Assembly (NCBI GenBank): GCA_030149025.1
Contig: JASBSH010000426.1
Span: 1-10,053 of the forward strand
DNA from: Actinomycetales bacterium
Lineage (GTDB): Bacteria; Actinomycetota; Actinomycetes; Actinomycetales; BWSM-131
DNA length: 10,053 bases
Direction of reading: 5' to 3'
This document shows, one piece after another, positions 1-6,771 of this stretch; the stretch's first letter is position 1; the number at the start of each line of letters is the position of its first letter. Under the pieces are notes generated by a model. It saw only the letters and a list, made by a program, of their open reading frames with translations, made no database searches and was not told where the DNA came from. Position numbers and translations under genes: made by a program.

Positions 1-1
1 C

Positions 2-505
2 CGGCAGGGCGCCGGTGTGCTCCTGCCCTCCGGTGGCCGACTGGTCGAGACGACCGGTGAACCGGCCGTGCTGGTCGGCGAGAATGTCGTCGTGCTGGAC
101 TGGGCACGTGAACCCCAGACCACGACGCGGGTCGCCGTGGCGCCCGCGCCGCGCTGCTCGAAAGCCACACTCACCGAGGCCGTCGGCCTCCTTCAGGCGG
201 CCGGGGTGTCGGTCAGTGTCATCTCCGGCGGCGCGGGGCTGGTCGTGGCGCGGACGGTCGCGATGCTCGTGAACGAGGCCGCCGACCTGGTCCTGCGCGG
301 TGAGGCGACCGCGGCGGACGTCGACACCGCGATGCGGCTCGGCACCGGGTACCCGGAGGGACCGCTGGCCTGGGGCGACCGCCTCGGCGCCGCGCGGGTC
401 CGGCGGGTGCTCGGCGCACTCCACCGCAGCGTGCCGACCGGCCGCTACCGGATCTCACCCGCCCTGCAGCACGCCGCACAGACAGGAGCACCACTTCATG
501 GCTGA
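2..505 (+). CDS. paaH: 3-hydroxyacyl-CoA dehydrogenase, PaaH type, C-terminal part (5' end outside window)
   Basis: The open frame enters from the left edge and ends at TGA 503-505, giving about 167 C-terminal residues of a protein that is usually near 475-510. PaaH oxidises the 3-hydroxyacyl-CoA intermediate (3-hydroxyadipyl-CoA) with NAD+ in the lower phenylacetate pathway in the cytoplasm. The visible part starts in what looks like the reduced Rossmann-like domain that precedes the second 3HCDH domain (VVVLDWAREP near 83-112). It continues into that second 3HCDH domain, with RTVAMLVNEAAD (251-286), DVDTAMRLG and GYPEGPLAWGDRLGAARV (about 347-400), the family's typical C-terminal signature. 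The catalytic His/Glu and NAD-binding N-terminus are not in the window. The gene overlaps paaI by 8 bases, so the two are probably translationally coupled. The assignment to PaaH, rather than a general FadB-like or 3-hydroxybutyryl-CoA dehydrogenase, rests largely on the paaI-paaJ-paaK neighbours. Confidence 0.88.
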   Translation, partial: RQGAGVLLPSGGRLVETTGEPAVLVGENVVVLDWAREPQTTTRVAVAPAPRCSKATLTEAVGLLQAAGVSVSVISGGAGLVVARTVAMLVNEAADLVLRGEATAADVDTAMRLGTGYPEGPLAWGDRLGAARVRRVLGALHRSVPTGRYRISPALQHAAQTGAPLHG

Positions 506-989
506 CCTTGCCGAGCTGCCCGTCGGCGCCGACCGGGTCGCGGACTGGGCCCGCGAGCTGTGGGCGGAGGACACCGCGAGCCGTGCGATGGGGCAGGAGC
601 TGCTCGAGGCCGAAAACGGCCGCTGCCGGCTTCGGATGCCCGTCCGGCAGGACATGACCCAGGGGCACGGCACCTGCCACGGGGGGTACCTGTTCGCACT
701 CGCGGACAGCGCGTTCGCGTTCGCGTGCAACGGTCCCGGGGAGGTCGTCGTCGCCGCATCGGCGGACGTCACCTTCATCGCACCGGCGCACACCGGGGAC
801 GTCCTCATCGCCGAGGCGGAGCAGGAGACCCGGTACGGCCGCAGCGGCGTCACCCGCGTCCGCATCACCCGCGAGGACGACGGCACGCTGGTCGCGCTGT
901 TCCAGGGCCGTTCTCGTTCGGTCGGCACCCGCCCGGAACGGCGTGCACGCACGGCTCAGTCAGCTGCCAACAACGGAGGTACGCGATGA
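498..989 (+). CDS. paaI: hydroxyphenylacetyl-CoA thioesterase PaaI (hotdog fold)
   Basis: This 163-residue protein belongs to the hotdog-fold acyl-CoA thioesterases. PaaI hydrolyses hydroxyphenylacetyl-CoA and related dead-end CoA esters, which releases CoA trapped when ring epoxidation intermediates go astray. The core motif GHGTCHGGYLFALADSAFAFACN lies at residues 56-78. D70 is at the position of the catalytic Asp of E. coli PaaI, and H61-G62-G63 forms the conserved HGG turn. I chose ATG 498 over the longer in-frame extension because AGGAG at 484-488 lies 9 bases upstream and because the length then fits the family. Translation starts inside the last codons of the dehydrogenase gene (8-base overlap). 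The stop overlaps the paaJ start as ATGA (986-989), so the product is co-produced with the rest of the pathway. The C-terminal tail after about residue 140 is Arg/Ala-rich and not conserved in an obvious way. Confidence 0.93.
   Translation: MADLAELPVGADRVADWARELWAEDTASRAMGQELLEAENGRCRLRMPVRQDMTQGHGTCHGGYLFALADSAFAFACNGPGEVVVAASADVTFIAPAHTGDVLIAEAEQETRYGRSGVTRVRITREDDGTLVALFQGRSRSVGTRPERRARTAQSAANNGGTR
975..979 (+). promoter_or_regulatory. ribosome binding site fixing the paaJ start
   Basis: GGAGG lies 6 bases before ATG 986, inside the last codons of paaI. It decides for the 416-residue paaJ product over a much longer in-frame upstream extension that would run through paaI. Confidence 0.8.
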
Positions 990-2236
990 CCAACCTCGAC
1001 CCACAGGCGGCGTACCTGGTGACCGGCGTCAGGACGCCGATCGGCCGGTACGGCGGTGCACTGGCGTCGGTCCGGCCCGATGACCTGGCGGCGCTGGTGC
1101 TGCGGACGGTCGTCGACCGCGTCGAGGCTCTCGCCTCCCGGGACGCAGCGGTCGACGAGGTGGTGCTCGGCTGCGCGAACCAGGCGGGCGAGGACAACCG
1201 CAACGTCGCCCGGATGGCCGTGCTCCTGGCCGGTCTGCCCCAGGAGGTCCCCGGCCGGACCGTGAACCGGCTGTGCGCGTCCGGACTCGACGCCGTCGCC
1301 GACGCCGCCCGCCAGATCCGTAGCGGCGAGGCCGACGTGATGCTCGCCGGCGGCGTGGAGTCGATGAGCCGGGCGCCGTTCGTGCTCGCCAAGGCGGGTA
1401 AGGCATTCGACCGCAACGCGGAGATCTTCGACACCACCATCGGCTGGCGGTTCGTCAACCCCACGCTCGCCAGGCAGTACGGCAGCGACTCGATGCCGGA
1501 GACGGCCGAGAACGTCGCGGACGAGCACGGCATCTCGCGGGAGTACCAGGACGCCTACGCGCTCCGCTCCCAGCAGCGCACCGCCGCGGCACAGTCGTCG
1601 GGCCTCCTCGCCGAGGAGATCGTGCCCGTGCCCGTGCCGCAACGCCGCGGCGAACCGGTGCTCGTGGACCGGGACGAGCACCCGCGGGAGACGTCGATGG
1701 AGGCGCTGGCCGGGCTGCGGCCGGTCGTCCGCCCCGACGGGACCGTCACGGCCGGCAACGAGTCGGGAGTGAACGACGGTGCCGCCGCCGTTCTCGTGGC
1801 CAGTGGCGAGGCGTGTGACCGGTTCGGCTGGACGCCCCTGGCCCGCATCGACGGGGCGGCCGCCGCGGGTGTTGCGCCACGCACGATGGGCGTCGGGCCC
1901 GTGCCCGCCACCCAGAAGCTCCTGGGTCGCGCCGGGATCGGGGTGGAGGACCTCGACGTCGTGGAGCTGAACGAGGCGTTCGCCGCGCAGGTGCTGGCCT
2001 CCCTCCGGCAGCTCGGCATCAAGGACGACGCCGACCACGTCAACCCCAACGGCGGGGCCATCGCCCTCGGCCACCCTCTGGGCATGAGCGGTGCCCGTCT
2101 GGCGCTGGCCGGGGCCATGGAGCTTCGGCGCCGCGGAGGCGCACGAGCCCTCGCCACGATGTGCGTCGGTGTCGGCCAGGGGTCCGCGATGCTGCTGAGC
2201 GACCCCTCCACGCCGACCCCCGGCACCACCCCCTGA
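986..2236 (+). CDS. paaJ: 3-oxoadipyl-CoA / 3-oxo-5,6-dehydrosuberyl-CoA thiolase
   Basis: This is a 416-residue thiolase, close to the usual 400-odd residues for PaaJ/PcaF. In phenylacetate breakdown it cleaves 3-oxo-5,6-dehydrosuberyl-CoA and 3-oxoadipyl-CoA with CoA, giving acetyl-CoA and succinyl-CoA. Residues that can be read directly are the nucleophile C97 in NRLCASGLDAV, the C-terminal active-site NEAFA (329-333), H363 in GGAIALGHPLGMSGAR, and the second catalytic cysteine C393 in TMCVGVGQG. The N-terminal VRTPIGRYGG is typical of the family. The ATG overlaps the paaI stop by 4 bases with GGAGG upstream, so it is coupled to paaI. A 96-base gap then separates it from paaK. By sequence alone a PcaF of the beta-ketoadipate pathway cannot be excluded, since the two are near-identical in substrate; the neighbours favour PaaJ. 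Confidence 0.92.
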   Translation: MTNLDPQAAYLVTGVRTPIGRYGGALASVRPDDLAALVLRTVVDRVEALASRDAAVDEVVLGCANQAGEDNRNVARMAVLLAGLPQEVPGRTVNRLCASGLDAVADAARQIRSGEADVMLAGGVESMSRAPFVLAKAGKAFDRNAEIFDTTIGWRFVNPTLARQYGSDSMPETAENVADEHGISREYQDAYALRSQQRTAAAQSSGLLAEEIVPVPVPQRRGEPVLVDRDEHPRETSMEALAGLRPVVRPDGTVTAGNESGVNDGAAAVLVASGEACDRFGWTPLARIDGAAAAGVAPRTMGVGPVPATQKLLGRAGIGVEDLDVVELNEAFAAQVLASLRQLGIKDDADHVNPNGGAIALGHPLGMSGARLALAGAMELRRRGGARALATMCVGVGQGSAMLLSDPSTPTPGTTP

Positions 2237-2248
2237 TCGTGATCTTGC

Positions 2249-2317
2249 ACTTCTGCAGACGACCCGGGGCGCCAGTCTTCGGATCGCCAGCTTCGGATCG
2301 CCAGCGCCCACAGAAGT
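2249..2317 (+). promoter_or_regulatory. 7-base inverted repeat framing the tandem repeat, next to the paaK ribosome site
   Basis: ACTTCTG (2249-2255) is complementary to CAGAAGT (2311-2317). The arms enclose the 14-base tandem repeat, and the 3' arm ends three bases before the GAGGAG ribosome site of paaK (2321-2326). A long-range stem could form in the mRNA and affect paaK translation. The arm is short and the loop long (55 bases), so this may be chance. Confidence 0.3.
2277..2304 (+). repeat. 14-base perfect tandem duplication in the paaJ-paaK gap
   Basis: CTTCGGATCGCCAG occurs twice back to back (2277-2290 and 2291-2304). A further GCCAG just before it (2271-2275) and the trailing CGCC suggest a partly decayed third copy. 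It lies wholly in the 96-base gap between paaJ and paaK. It may be slippage or a duplicated protein-binding site; nothing in it matches a regulator operator that I recognise. Confidence 0.85.
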
Positions 2318-2332
2318 CATGAGGAGTACTCG

Positions 2333-3658
2333 ATGACGCAGACCGCCCTTCCGGCAATCGAGCCACGGCCCGACCTGCTCGACCCGGCCGAGACCATGAG
2401 CATCGACGAGCTGCGGCAGCTGCAGCTCACCCGGCTCCAGGACGTGCTCCAGCGCGTGTACGACAACGTGCCGCACTACCGGGCAGCGTTCGACAACATC
2501 GGTGTGCACCCGAGCGACTGCAAGACGCTTGAGGACCTCCGGCACTTCCCGACCACGACCAAGGCCGACCTGCGGGCGAACTACCAGTTCGGCCTGTTCA
2601 CGGTGCCCAGGCAGCAGATCGCGCGCCTGCACGCCTCCTCCGGCACCACCGGCCAGCCCACGGTCGTCGGCTACACGCGGGGCGACCTGGACCGGTGGGC
2701 GGGTCTGGTCGCCCGGTCGATCCGGGCAGCGGGCGGACGTCCGGGCGACGTCGCCCACATCGCCTACGGGTACGGGCTGTTCACCGGCGGACTGGGCGCC
2801 CACTACGGGGCGGAGGCACTGGGCTGCACCGTGGTCCCCGTCTCGGGCGGTATGACGGAGCGGCAGGTGAGGCTCATCCAGGACTTCCGGCCGCGGATCA
2901 TCATGGTGACCCCCTCGTACTTCCTCGCGATCCTCGACGAGATGGAGCACCAGGGCATCGACCCGGCGTCCACCTCCCTCGAGGTGGGCGTCTTCGGCGC
3001 CGAGCCGTGGACCGACAAGATGCGCGCCGAGATCGAGAGCCGCGCCGCGGTGCATGCCGTCGACATCTACGGCCTGTCGGAGGTGATGGGCCCGGGCGTC
3101 GCCCAGGAGTGCGTCGAGACCAAGGACGGCCTGCACATCTGGGAGGACCACTTCCTCCCGGAGATCCTCGACCCGATCAGCGGCGATCCCGTCCCCGACG
3201 GCGAGGTCGGGGAGCTCGTCTTCACGACCCTCACCCGCGAGGCCATGCCGGTGATCCGTTACCGCACACGTGATCTCACGCGCCTGGAGCCGGGGACGGC
3301 GCGACCGACGTTCCGCCGCATGGGCCGGATCACGGGTCGCAGCGACGACATGATGATCATCCGGGGCGTGAACGTCTTCCCCACCCAGATCGAGGAGGAG
3401 ACGCTGCTCGTCGAGGGCCTGTCGCCGCACTTCGTCTGCGTCCTGCGGCGTCCGGGCCGGATGGACCAGATGGTCGTCCAGGTCGAGGCCCGCGAGTCCG
3501 TACCGACGGACGCGTACGGGGCACTCGCCCGCGACCTTGCCGGGCGGGTCAAGCGCAACATCGGTGTCACGACCGGCGTCGAGGTGGTCCCGCCGGGCAC
3601 GCTCGAGCGCAGCGTCGGCAAGATCAAACGGATCATCGACGAGCGCCAGCTCGGCTGA
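2333..3658 (+). CDS. paaK: phenylacetate-CoA ligase
   Basis: This 441-residue member of the ANL adenylate-forming superfamily activates phenylacetate with ATP and CoA to phenylacetyl-CoA, the entry step of the pathway. The length is typical of PaaK. Readable motifs are the phosphate-binding loop SSGTTGQPT (102-110), AYGYGLFTGGLGAHYGAEALG (144-164), which marks the phenylacetate-type ligases, the aromatic/acyl motif YGLSEVMGPG (246-255), RYRTRDL (309-315), the hinge GRSDDMMIIRGVNVFP (335-350), and the C-terminal SVGKIKRI with K430 and K432 as candidates for the catalytic lysine. The residue after TTG in the phosphate loop is Gln instead of the Lys or Arg I would expect. GAGGAG (2321-2326) lies 6 bases before the ATG. 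It ends the + strand operon, its stop abutting that of a convergent gene with no room for a terminator between them. Confidence 0.95.
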   Translation: MTQTALPAIEPRPDLLDPAETMSIDELRQLQLTRLQDVLQRVYDNVPHYRAAFDNIGVHPSDCKTLEDLRHFPTTTKADLRANYQFGLFTVPRQQIARLHASSGTTGQPTVVGYTRGDLDRWAGLVARSIRAAGGRPGDVAHIAYGYGLFTGGLGAHYGAEALGCTVVPVSGGMTERQVRLIQDFRPRIIMVTPSYFLAILDEMEHQGIDPASTSLEVGVFGAEPWTDKMRAEIESRAAVHAVDIYGLSEVMGPGVAQECVETKDGLHIWEDHFLPEILDPISGDPVPDGEVGELVFTTLTREAMPVIRYRTRDLTRLEPGTARPTFRRMGRITGRSDDMMIIRGVNVFPTQIEEETLLVEGLSPHFVCVLRRPGRMDQMVVQVEARESVPTDAYGALARDLAGRVKRNIGVTTGVEVVPPGTLERSVGKIKRIIDERQLG

Positions 3659-5317
3659 TCACAGGTCGCCCGGGGGCCGGGTGCGCGTGGCCCTGTACTC
3701 GGACACGGTGACGTCGGCGTCGGAGACGTCCAGGAACGGAGCCGCGGCCGCCTTCCACGCGACGACGGAGTCGTCCGAGCTCGCGTCCACGAGCTCGGCG
3801 GTGTCGAGGTAGTACTCGATCCGGTGCGGCAGGAGCGGGGCCCGCCGCAGATCCTCCGCGAATCCGGCGACCTGGGTGAGGTCGCGGGTCACGGTCGCCC
3901 AGTTCTGCCGATCCGGGTTGGCCGCCCCGTCCAGCCTCGCTACCAGGTCCTGCTCGTTCTCGATGGACAGCACCTGCACGTCACGGGGGACGTCGAAGAC
4001 ACCGACCGGCGAACCCACCGTCAGGACGGTGGAGACGTCGAACTCCTCCCGTAAGGCGTCGTCGCTGGCGAGCTGAGCGGCGGTCAGCCCACCCTGGCTG
4101 TAGCCGCTGAGCATCACCGGCTCCCCCTTGCCGGCACCCGCCTGTCGCAGCGCCTCGGTCACCGCCATCCCGGCCGCCGTCGACCTGCCTGCCACCGACC
4201 GCACGTTCGTGCTCATGTCGAACGGAGTCGGCCCCCCGGAGATGGACGGCGACTGGGTCGGTGGCACATACACCGACCAGGAGACGCCTCCTGGACGCTC
4301 GACGCGTTCCACCCGGATGCGGCCCGTGTCTTGACGACGTCCGCGGGTCCACGCGCTCTGCTCGGTGCGAGGCTCGATGGCTTCCGGGGGGATGGGCGAG
4401 GCGTAGCCCGCGAGCCGCTGCACGGCGCCGAGCACGCCACTGGCGGTCTCCTTCAGGTCGACCGCCGGCTCCCCGCCGACGGGCTCCACGCGGACGCTCC
4501 CCTCGGCGAAGACAGGGGAGACCTCGCCGAGTGCGGTGACCAGTGCGGCGAGCTCCGTCACGTCCTCCGGCGGCCAGGCCAGACCGTCGGAGTCACCCCC
4601 CAGCGTGCCGGGCATCGTCAGGCCGTTCGTCAGGCCGGCCAGGAAGGCTGGGGTGCCGGCGACGACCTCCTCCGCGACGTCGGGGTGCGCGGCGAGCCAC
4701 CCCAGGGCCGCGCCACCGGCCGCCGCGGCGTCGTCACGCATGGCAAAGACCTGCCGCCCCGCGAACCGCACGAAGCGGTCGTCCAGGCTGTCGACCTGCA
4801 GGTCGCCACGACGGGCGTCGGTGCCGAGGACCACGAGCTCGTCGAAGAGCAGCGGGCCGCCCCGGTAGCTCCACCACATCACCCCGGCGGAGCCGAGGGC
4901 CGTTGCGGTGTAAGGCAGGAAGAGCGTGAAAGCCGAGCTCACGGCCTGACCGGCGGTCCTCGCGACGGTATCCCGCGCCCTGGCGCTCAACGCGGTGACA
5001 GCGGCCTCCGTCCGCTCGTAGAGCTGCGCGGCCAACGCGACCCGTGTCCCCAGGTCGAGCAGCCGGCCGCCCGACGCGGCCAGGCCGGAGGGGCCCGCTG
5101 CCAGTGGCAGCAGCAGCGACTGCACACGGGCGAAGCCGAGGGGATCGAGCGGTGCGGAGCGCACCAGCTGTGGGTCGACCACCAGGGCCGATACTCGCGC
5201 TGTCAGCGCTGCCAGATCTCCGCCCACCCCGCACAGCACGGCAGCCGCCTGCTTCATCGCCGCGAGATCGGCCGCCAGTCCACCGGCGCCTCCGGCGACC
5301 TCGAGATCAGCTGCCAT
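3659..5317 (-). CDS. two-part protein: helical N-terminal half with a C-terminal alpha/beta serine hydrolase, likely type VII-associated
   Basis: This is a 552-residue protein. Residues 1-125 are Ala/Leu-rich and helical with little else, in the style of actinobacterial type VII substrates; one YxxxE match (Y100-E104) lies there. Residues 129-150 form a hydrophobic stretch that could sit in a membrane. The C-terminal part has GYSQGG (405-410, nucleophile S407) as in cutinase-like and PE-PPE hydrolases. By order, D457 (ENEQDLV) and H498 (LLPHRIEYY) would complete a Ser-Asp-His triad. The likely role is a lipase or esterase acting on an envelope or extracellular lipid, but the substrate cannot be read. 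GGAGG (5323-5327) lies 5 bases before ATG 5317. The start overlaps the EspG-like gene by 11 bases, so it is the last gene of a three-gene operon. There is no Sec or Tat signal, which fits type VII export or a cytoplasmic enzyme. The family name is unknown to me. Confidence 0.75.
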   Translation of the reverse strand: MAADLEVAGGAGGLAADLAAMKQAAAVLCGVGGDLAALTARVSALVVDPQLVRSAPLDPLGFARVQSLLLPLAAGPSGLAASGGRLLDLGTRVALAAQLYERTEAAVTALSARARDTVARTAGQAVSSAFTLFLPYTATALGSAGVMWWSYRGGPLLFDELVVLGTDARRGDLQVDSLDDRFVRFAGRQVFAMRDDAAAAGGAALGWLAAHPDVAEEVVAGTPAFLAGLTNGLTMPGTLGGDSDGLAWPPEDVTELAALVTALGEVSPVFAEGSVRVEPVGGEPAVDLKETASGVLGAVQRLAGYASPIPPEAIEPRTEQSAWTRGRRQDTGRIRVERVERPGGVSWSVYVPPTQSPSISGGPTPFDMSTNVRSVAGRSTAAGMAVTEALRQAGAGKGEPVMLSGYSQGGLTAAQLASDDALREEFDVSTVLTVGSPVGVFDVPRDVQVLSIENEQDLVARLDGAANPDRQNWATVTRDLTQVAGFAEDLRRAPLLPHRIEYYLDTAELVDASSDDSVVAWKAAAAPFLDVSDADVTVSEYRATRTRPPGDL

Positions 5318-6146
5318 GTGCGCCTCCGTCCACTGGTTGTGCTTCCGTCCCCGACTGGTCCACCAGGACCGACTCGGTGAGCACGTCGGTCAGCTGCGCC
5401 GCGAGGGCGTCTCGTCGCACCGCGGTGAGCACGAGGTGTCCCGCGCCGTCCGGCAGGACGTGGCGCCACCGGAGCCCGTCGTGCGACCACACGTCGATGC
5501 ACTCCCATGCCCGAGAGCGGATTTCGAGGGTCATCGCGCCCAGGTCCTGCTCTCGGCCCCGGGTGCCGAGGTCGACCACGTCGACGACCTGGCGCTGAGG
5601 CCTGTCATCCGGATCGACGTCGAGGGAGTCGAGGCCCGGGACGCAGCCGAGCAGCTGCGGCACGGTCTGCTGCAGGGGAAAGCCGCTGACCGCCACGGCG
5701 TCGCCGTCCATCGCGCCGTCGGCATCCGGGCCGGGGCCTTCCAGCACCGTCGCGCGGGTCAGTCGAACCCCGCGGCCTTCGGCCAGCGCGACGTCGGTGA
5801 GCCACCTGACGTGCGTGTCGTCGTCCGGGTCTCGAAGGCGGACGCGCAACCGGAACGTCACAGCGGCGCGGTCGAACACCCGGAGCAGGCCGGTCAGCTG
5901 CGGGCAGAGGACGACATCGTCCCCGTCGCGAAGGAGCAGACCGCGCTTCGCCAGCGACTCCGCGACCTCGGCCGACGAGATGGGCCGCGTCCGGCGGCCC
6001 GGGCGAAACCCCTCCGGGACGGCAAGCCGGGGAATGCTGTTCGCGACCGCCGTGAACTCGGCGAGCGACAGGCGCAGCACTGCGGCGCCGGCGCGCCGAG
6101 GGTCGGCCGCGGGCGTCGCCGTCCTGACCTCGGTCACCCCGATCAC
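5307..6146 (-). CDS. EspG-like type VII secretion accessory protein (tentative)
   Basis: I call a 279-residue protein from GTG 6146, whose GTGA overlaps the TGA of the upstream gene. An in-frame ATG 13 codons further up lies inside that gene and is less likely, although no strong ribosome site precedes either start. The layout resembles EspG proteins, cytosolic chaperones that hold the tips of helical ESX substrates: an N-terminal LRLSLAEF helix, SLAKRGLL followed by LCPQLTGLLRVFDRAAVTFRL, a central SGFPLQQTVPQLLG, and a C-terminal strand-rich part (WRHVLPDGAGHLVLTAV) followed by a final helix, DALAAQLTDVL. The length also fits the family (about 260-300). It lies between a WXG100-like gene and a helical-plus-hydrolase gene, overlapping both, which suits a chaperone of that pair. 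No catalytic motif, signal peptide or membrane segment is visible. The alternative is an unrelated actinobacterial protein of unknown function. Confidence 0.5.
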   Translation of the reverse strand: MIGVTEVRTATPAADPRRAGAAVLRLSLAEFTAVANSIPRLAVPEGFRPGRRTRPISSAEVAESLAKRGLLLRDGDDVVLCPQLTGLLRVFDRAAVTFRLRVRLRDPDDDTHVRWLTDVALAEGRGVRLTRATVLEGPGPDADGAMDGDAVAVSGFPLQQTVPQLLGCVPGLDSLDVDPDDRPQRQVVDVVDLGTRGREQDLGAMTLEIRSRAWECIDVWSHDGLRWRHVLPDGAGHLVLTAVRRDALAAQLTDVLTESVLVDQSGTEAQPVDGGAHGS

Positions 6147-6526
6147 CTGCCGAGCCGCGGCAGGTCGAGGGACCGCAGCTGCCACAGGACGCTGCCGACC
6201 AGCTCGGCGACCTCACCGGCCACCAGGACGGCGGCCCGCAGCGCCTCCACCCGGTCACCCACCGTGTCCGCGTGCCGGCGCAGGGCAGCGGCGGCCTCGT
6301 CCAGCGCCGTCGCGCAGCGTTCGACGTCGGCCGCGCAGGCGGCCAGGTCCCGCCTGAAGCCCTCCGCGGCCACCGACCGCCAGTCGACGCCGGAGACCGA
6401 CCGGGCCCGTGTCGCCGCCTCACGCGTCTGGTCGGCCAACGACAGCGCTCGCCGTGCCATCGAGCGGACTGTCTCCACCGCCCCGGCGGCGGGTAGGAGC
6501 AGCGACAGCGCCTCGTCACGATCCAC
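6143..6526 (-). CDS. WXG100-like small helical protein
   Basis: This 127-residue protein is almost entirely predicted helix with a turn at VDWRSVAAEGFRRDL (residues about 47-61). That is the position and style of the WxG turn in WXG100/ESAT-6-like proteins, here with Ser in place of Gly; it is followed by a long amphipathic helix. A hydrophobic segment follows (about 98-115, AAVLVAGEVAELVGSVLW). There is no tyrosine at all, so no YxxxD/E secretion signal; if it is exported, a partner would have to supply it. The start is GTG 6526, with GGGAGG (6531-6536) 4 bases upstream. It is the first gene of the - strand operon and its stop overlaps the next start as GTGA. It most likely pairs with the helical half of the downstream hydrolase. 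The small size and low-complexity composition make the family call tentative. Confidence 0.62.
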   Translation of the reverse strand: MDRDEALSLLLPAAGAVETVRSMARRALSLADQTREAATRARSVSGVDWRSVAAEGFRRDLAACAADVERCATALDEAAAALRRHADTVGDRVEALRAAVLVAGEVAELVGSVLWQLRSLDLPRLGR

Positions 6527-6771
6527 GGGTCCTCCCTTTCAGGTGGTCATCCAGGTCCGGCCGCGGCTGGCAGGCGCGGCACCGGTGGCCGAGAACCGGG
6601 ACGCTAGGAAGGGGACGACGTCGCCCGCGACCCACCGACAGGATCTGTGGACGACGGGACCGGGAAGGTGCCCTGTGGACCGAGGGTGCAGCAGGAGGGA
6701 CGGTGAGCAGCGGGCTTCACGGGGGCCGCCCGATCTCGGCGTTCTGCCGCGGCATCCGTCAGGATGGGGGG
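6527..6771. other. divergent intergenic region (245 bases) between the WXG100-like operon and the phosphatase gene
   Basis: This stretch separates two divergent genes and so should hold promoters for both. I see no convincing -35/-10 pair. Visible are the GGGAGG ribosome site of the leftward gene (6531-6536), an 8-base direct repeat CTGTGGAC (6645-6652 and 6673-6680, period 28), and a GGAGG (6694-6698) placed 4 bases before an in-frame GTG at 6703, which could give the phosphatase a 23-residue longer N-terminus. Confidence 0.6.
6694..6698 (+). promoter_or_regulatory. ribosome site supporting an alternative GTG start of the phosphatase
   Basis: GGAGG stands 4 bases before GTG 6703, which is in frame with the phosphatase. 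It is a better Shine-Dalgarno match than the AGGA (6761-6764) before ATG 6772, so the true start is open between a 203- and a 180-residue product. Confidence 0.4.

Noticed and set aside
560..985. N-terminal in-frame extension of paaJ through paaI
   Set aside because: The extension translates as Arg-rich shadow sequence of paaI; the GGAGG before ATG 986 and the ATGA overlap fix the start.
956..3430. 824-codon open frame on the - strand across paaJ and paaK
   Set aside because: It is a GC-rich antisense shadow: the translation is Asp/Gly/Arg/His-rich low-complexity with no domain, and it lies opposite two well-supported enzymes.
6645..6680. Two CTGTGGAC repeats resembling half of the actinobacterial DnaA box (TGTGGACAA)
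   Set aside because: Only 7 of 9 bases match, there are just two copies, there is no AT-rich stretch and no dnaA/dnaN nearby, so an origin is not supported.
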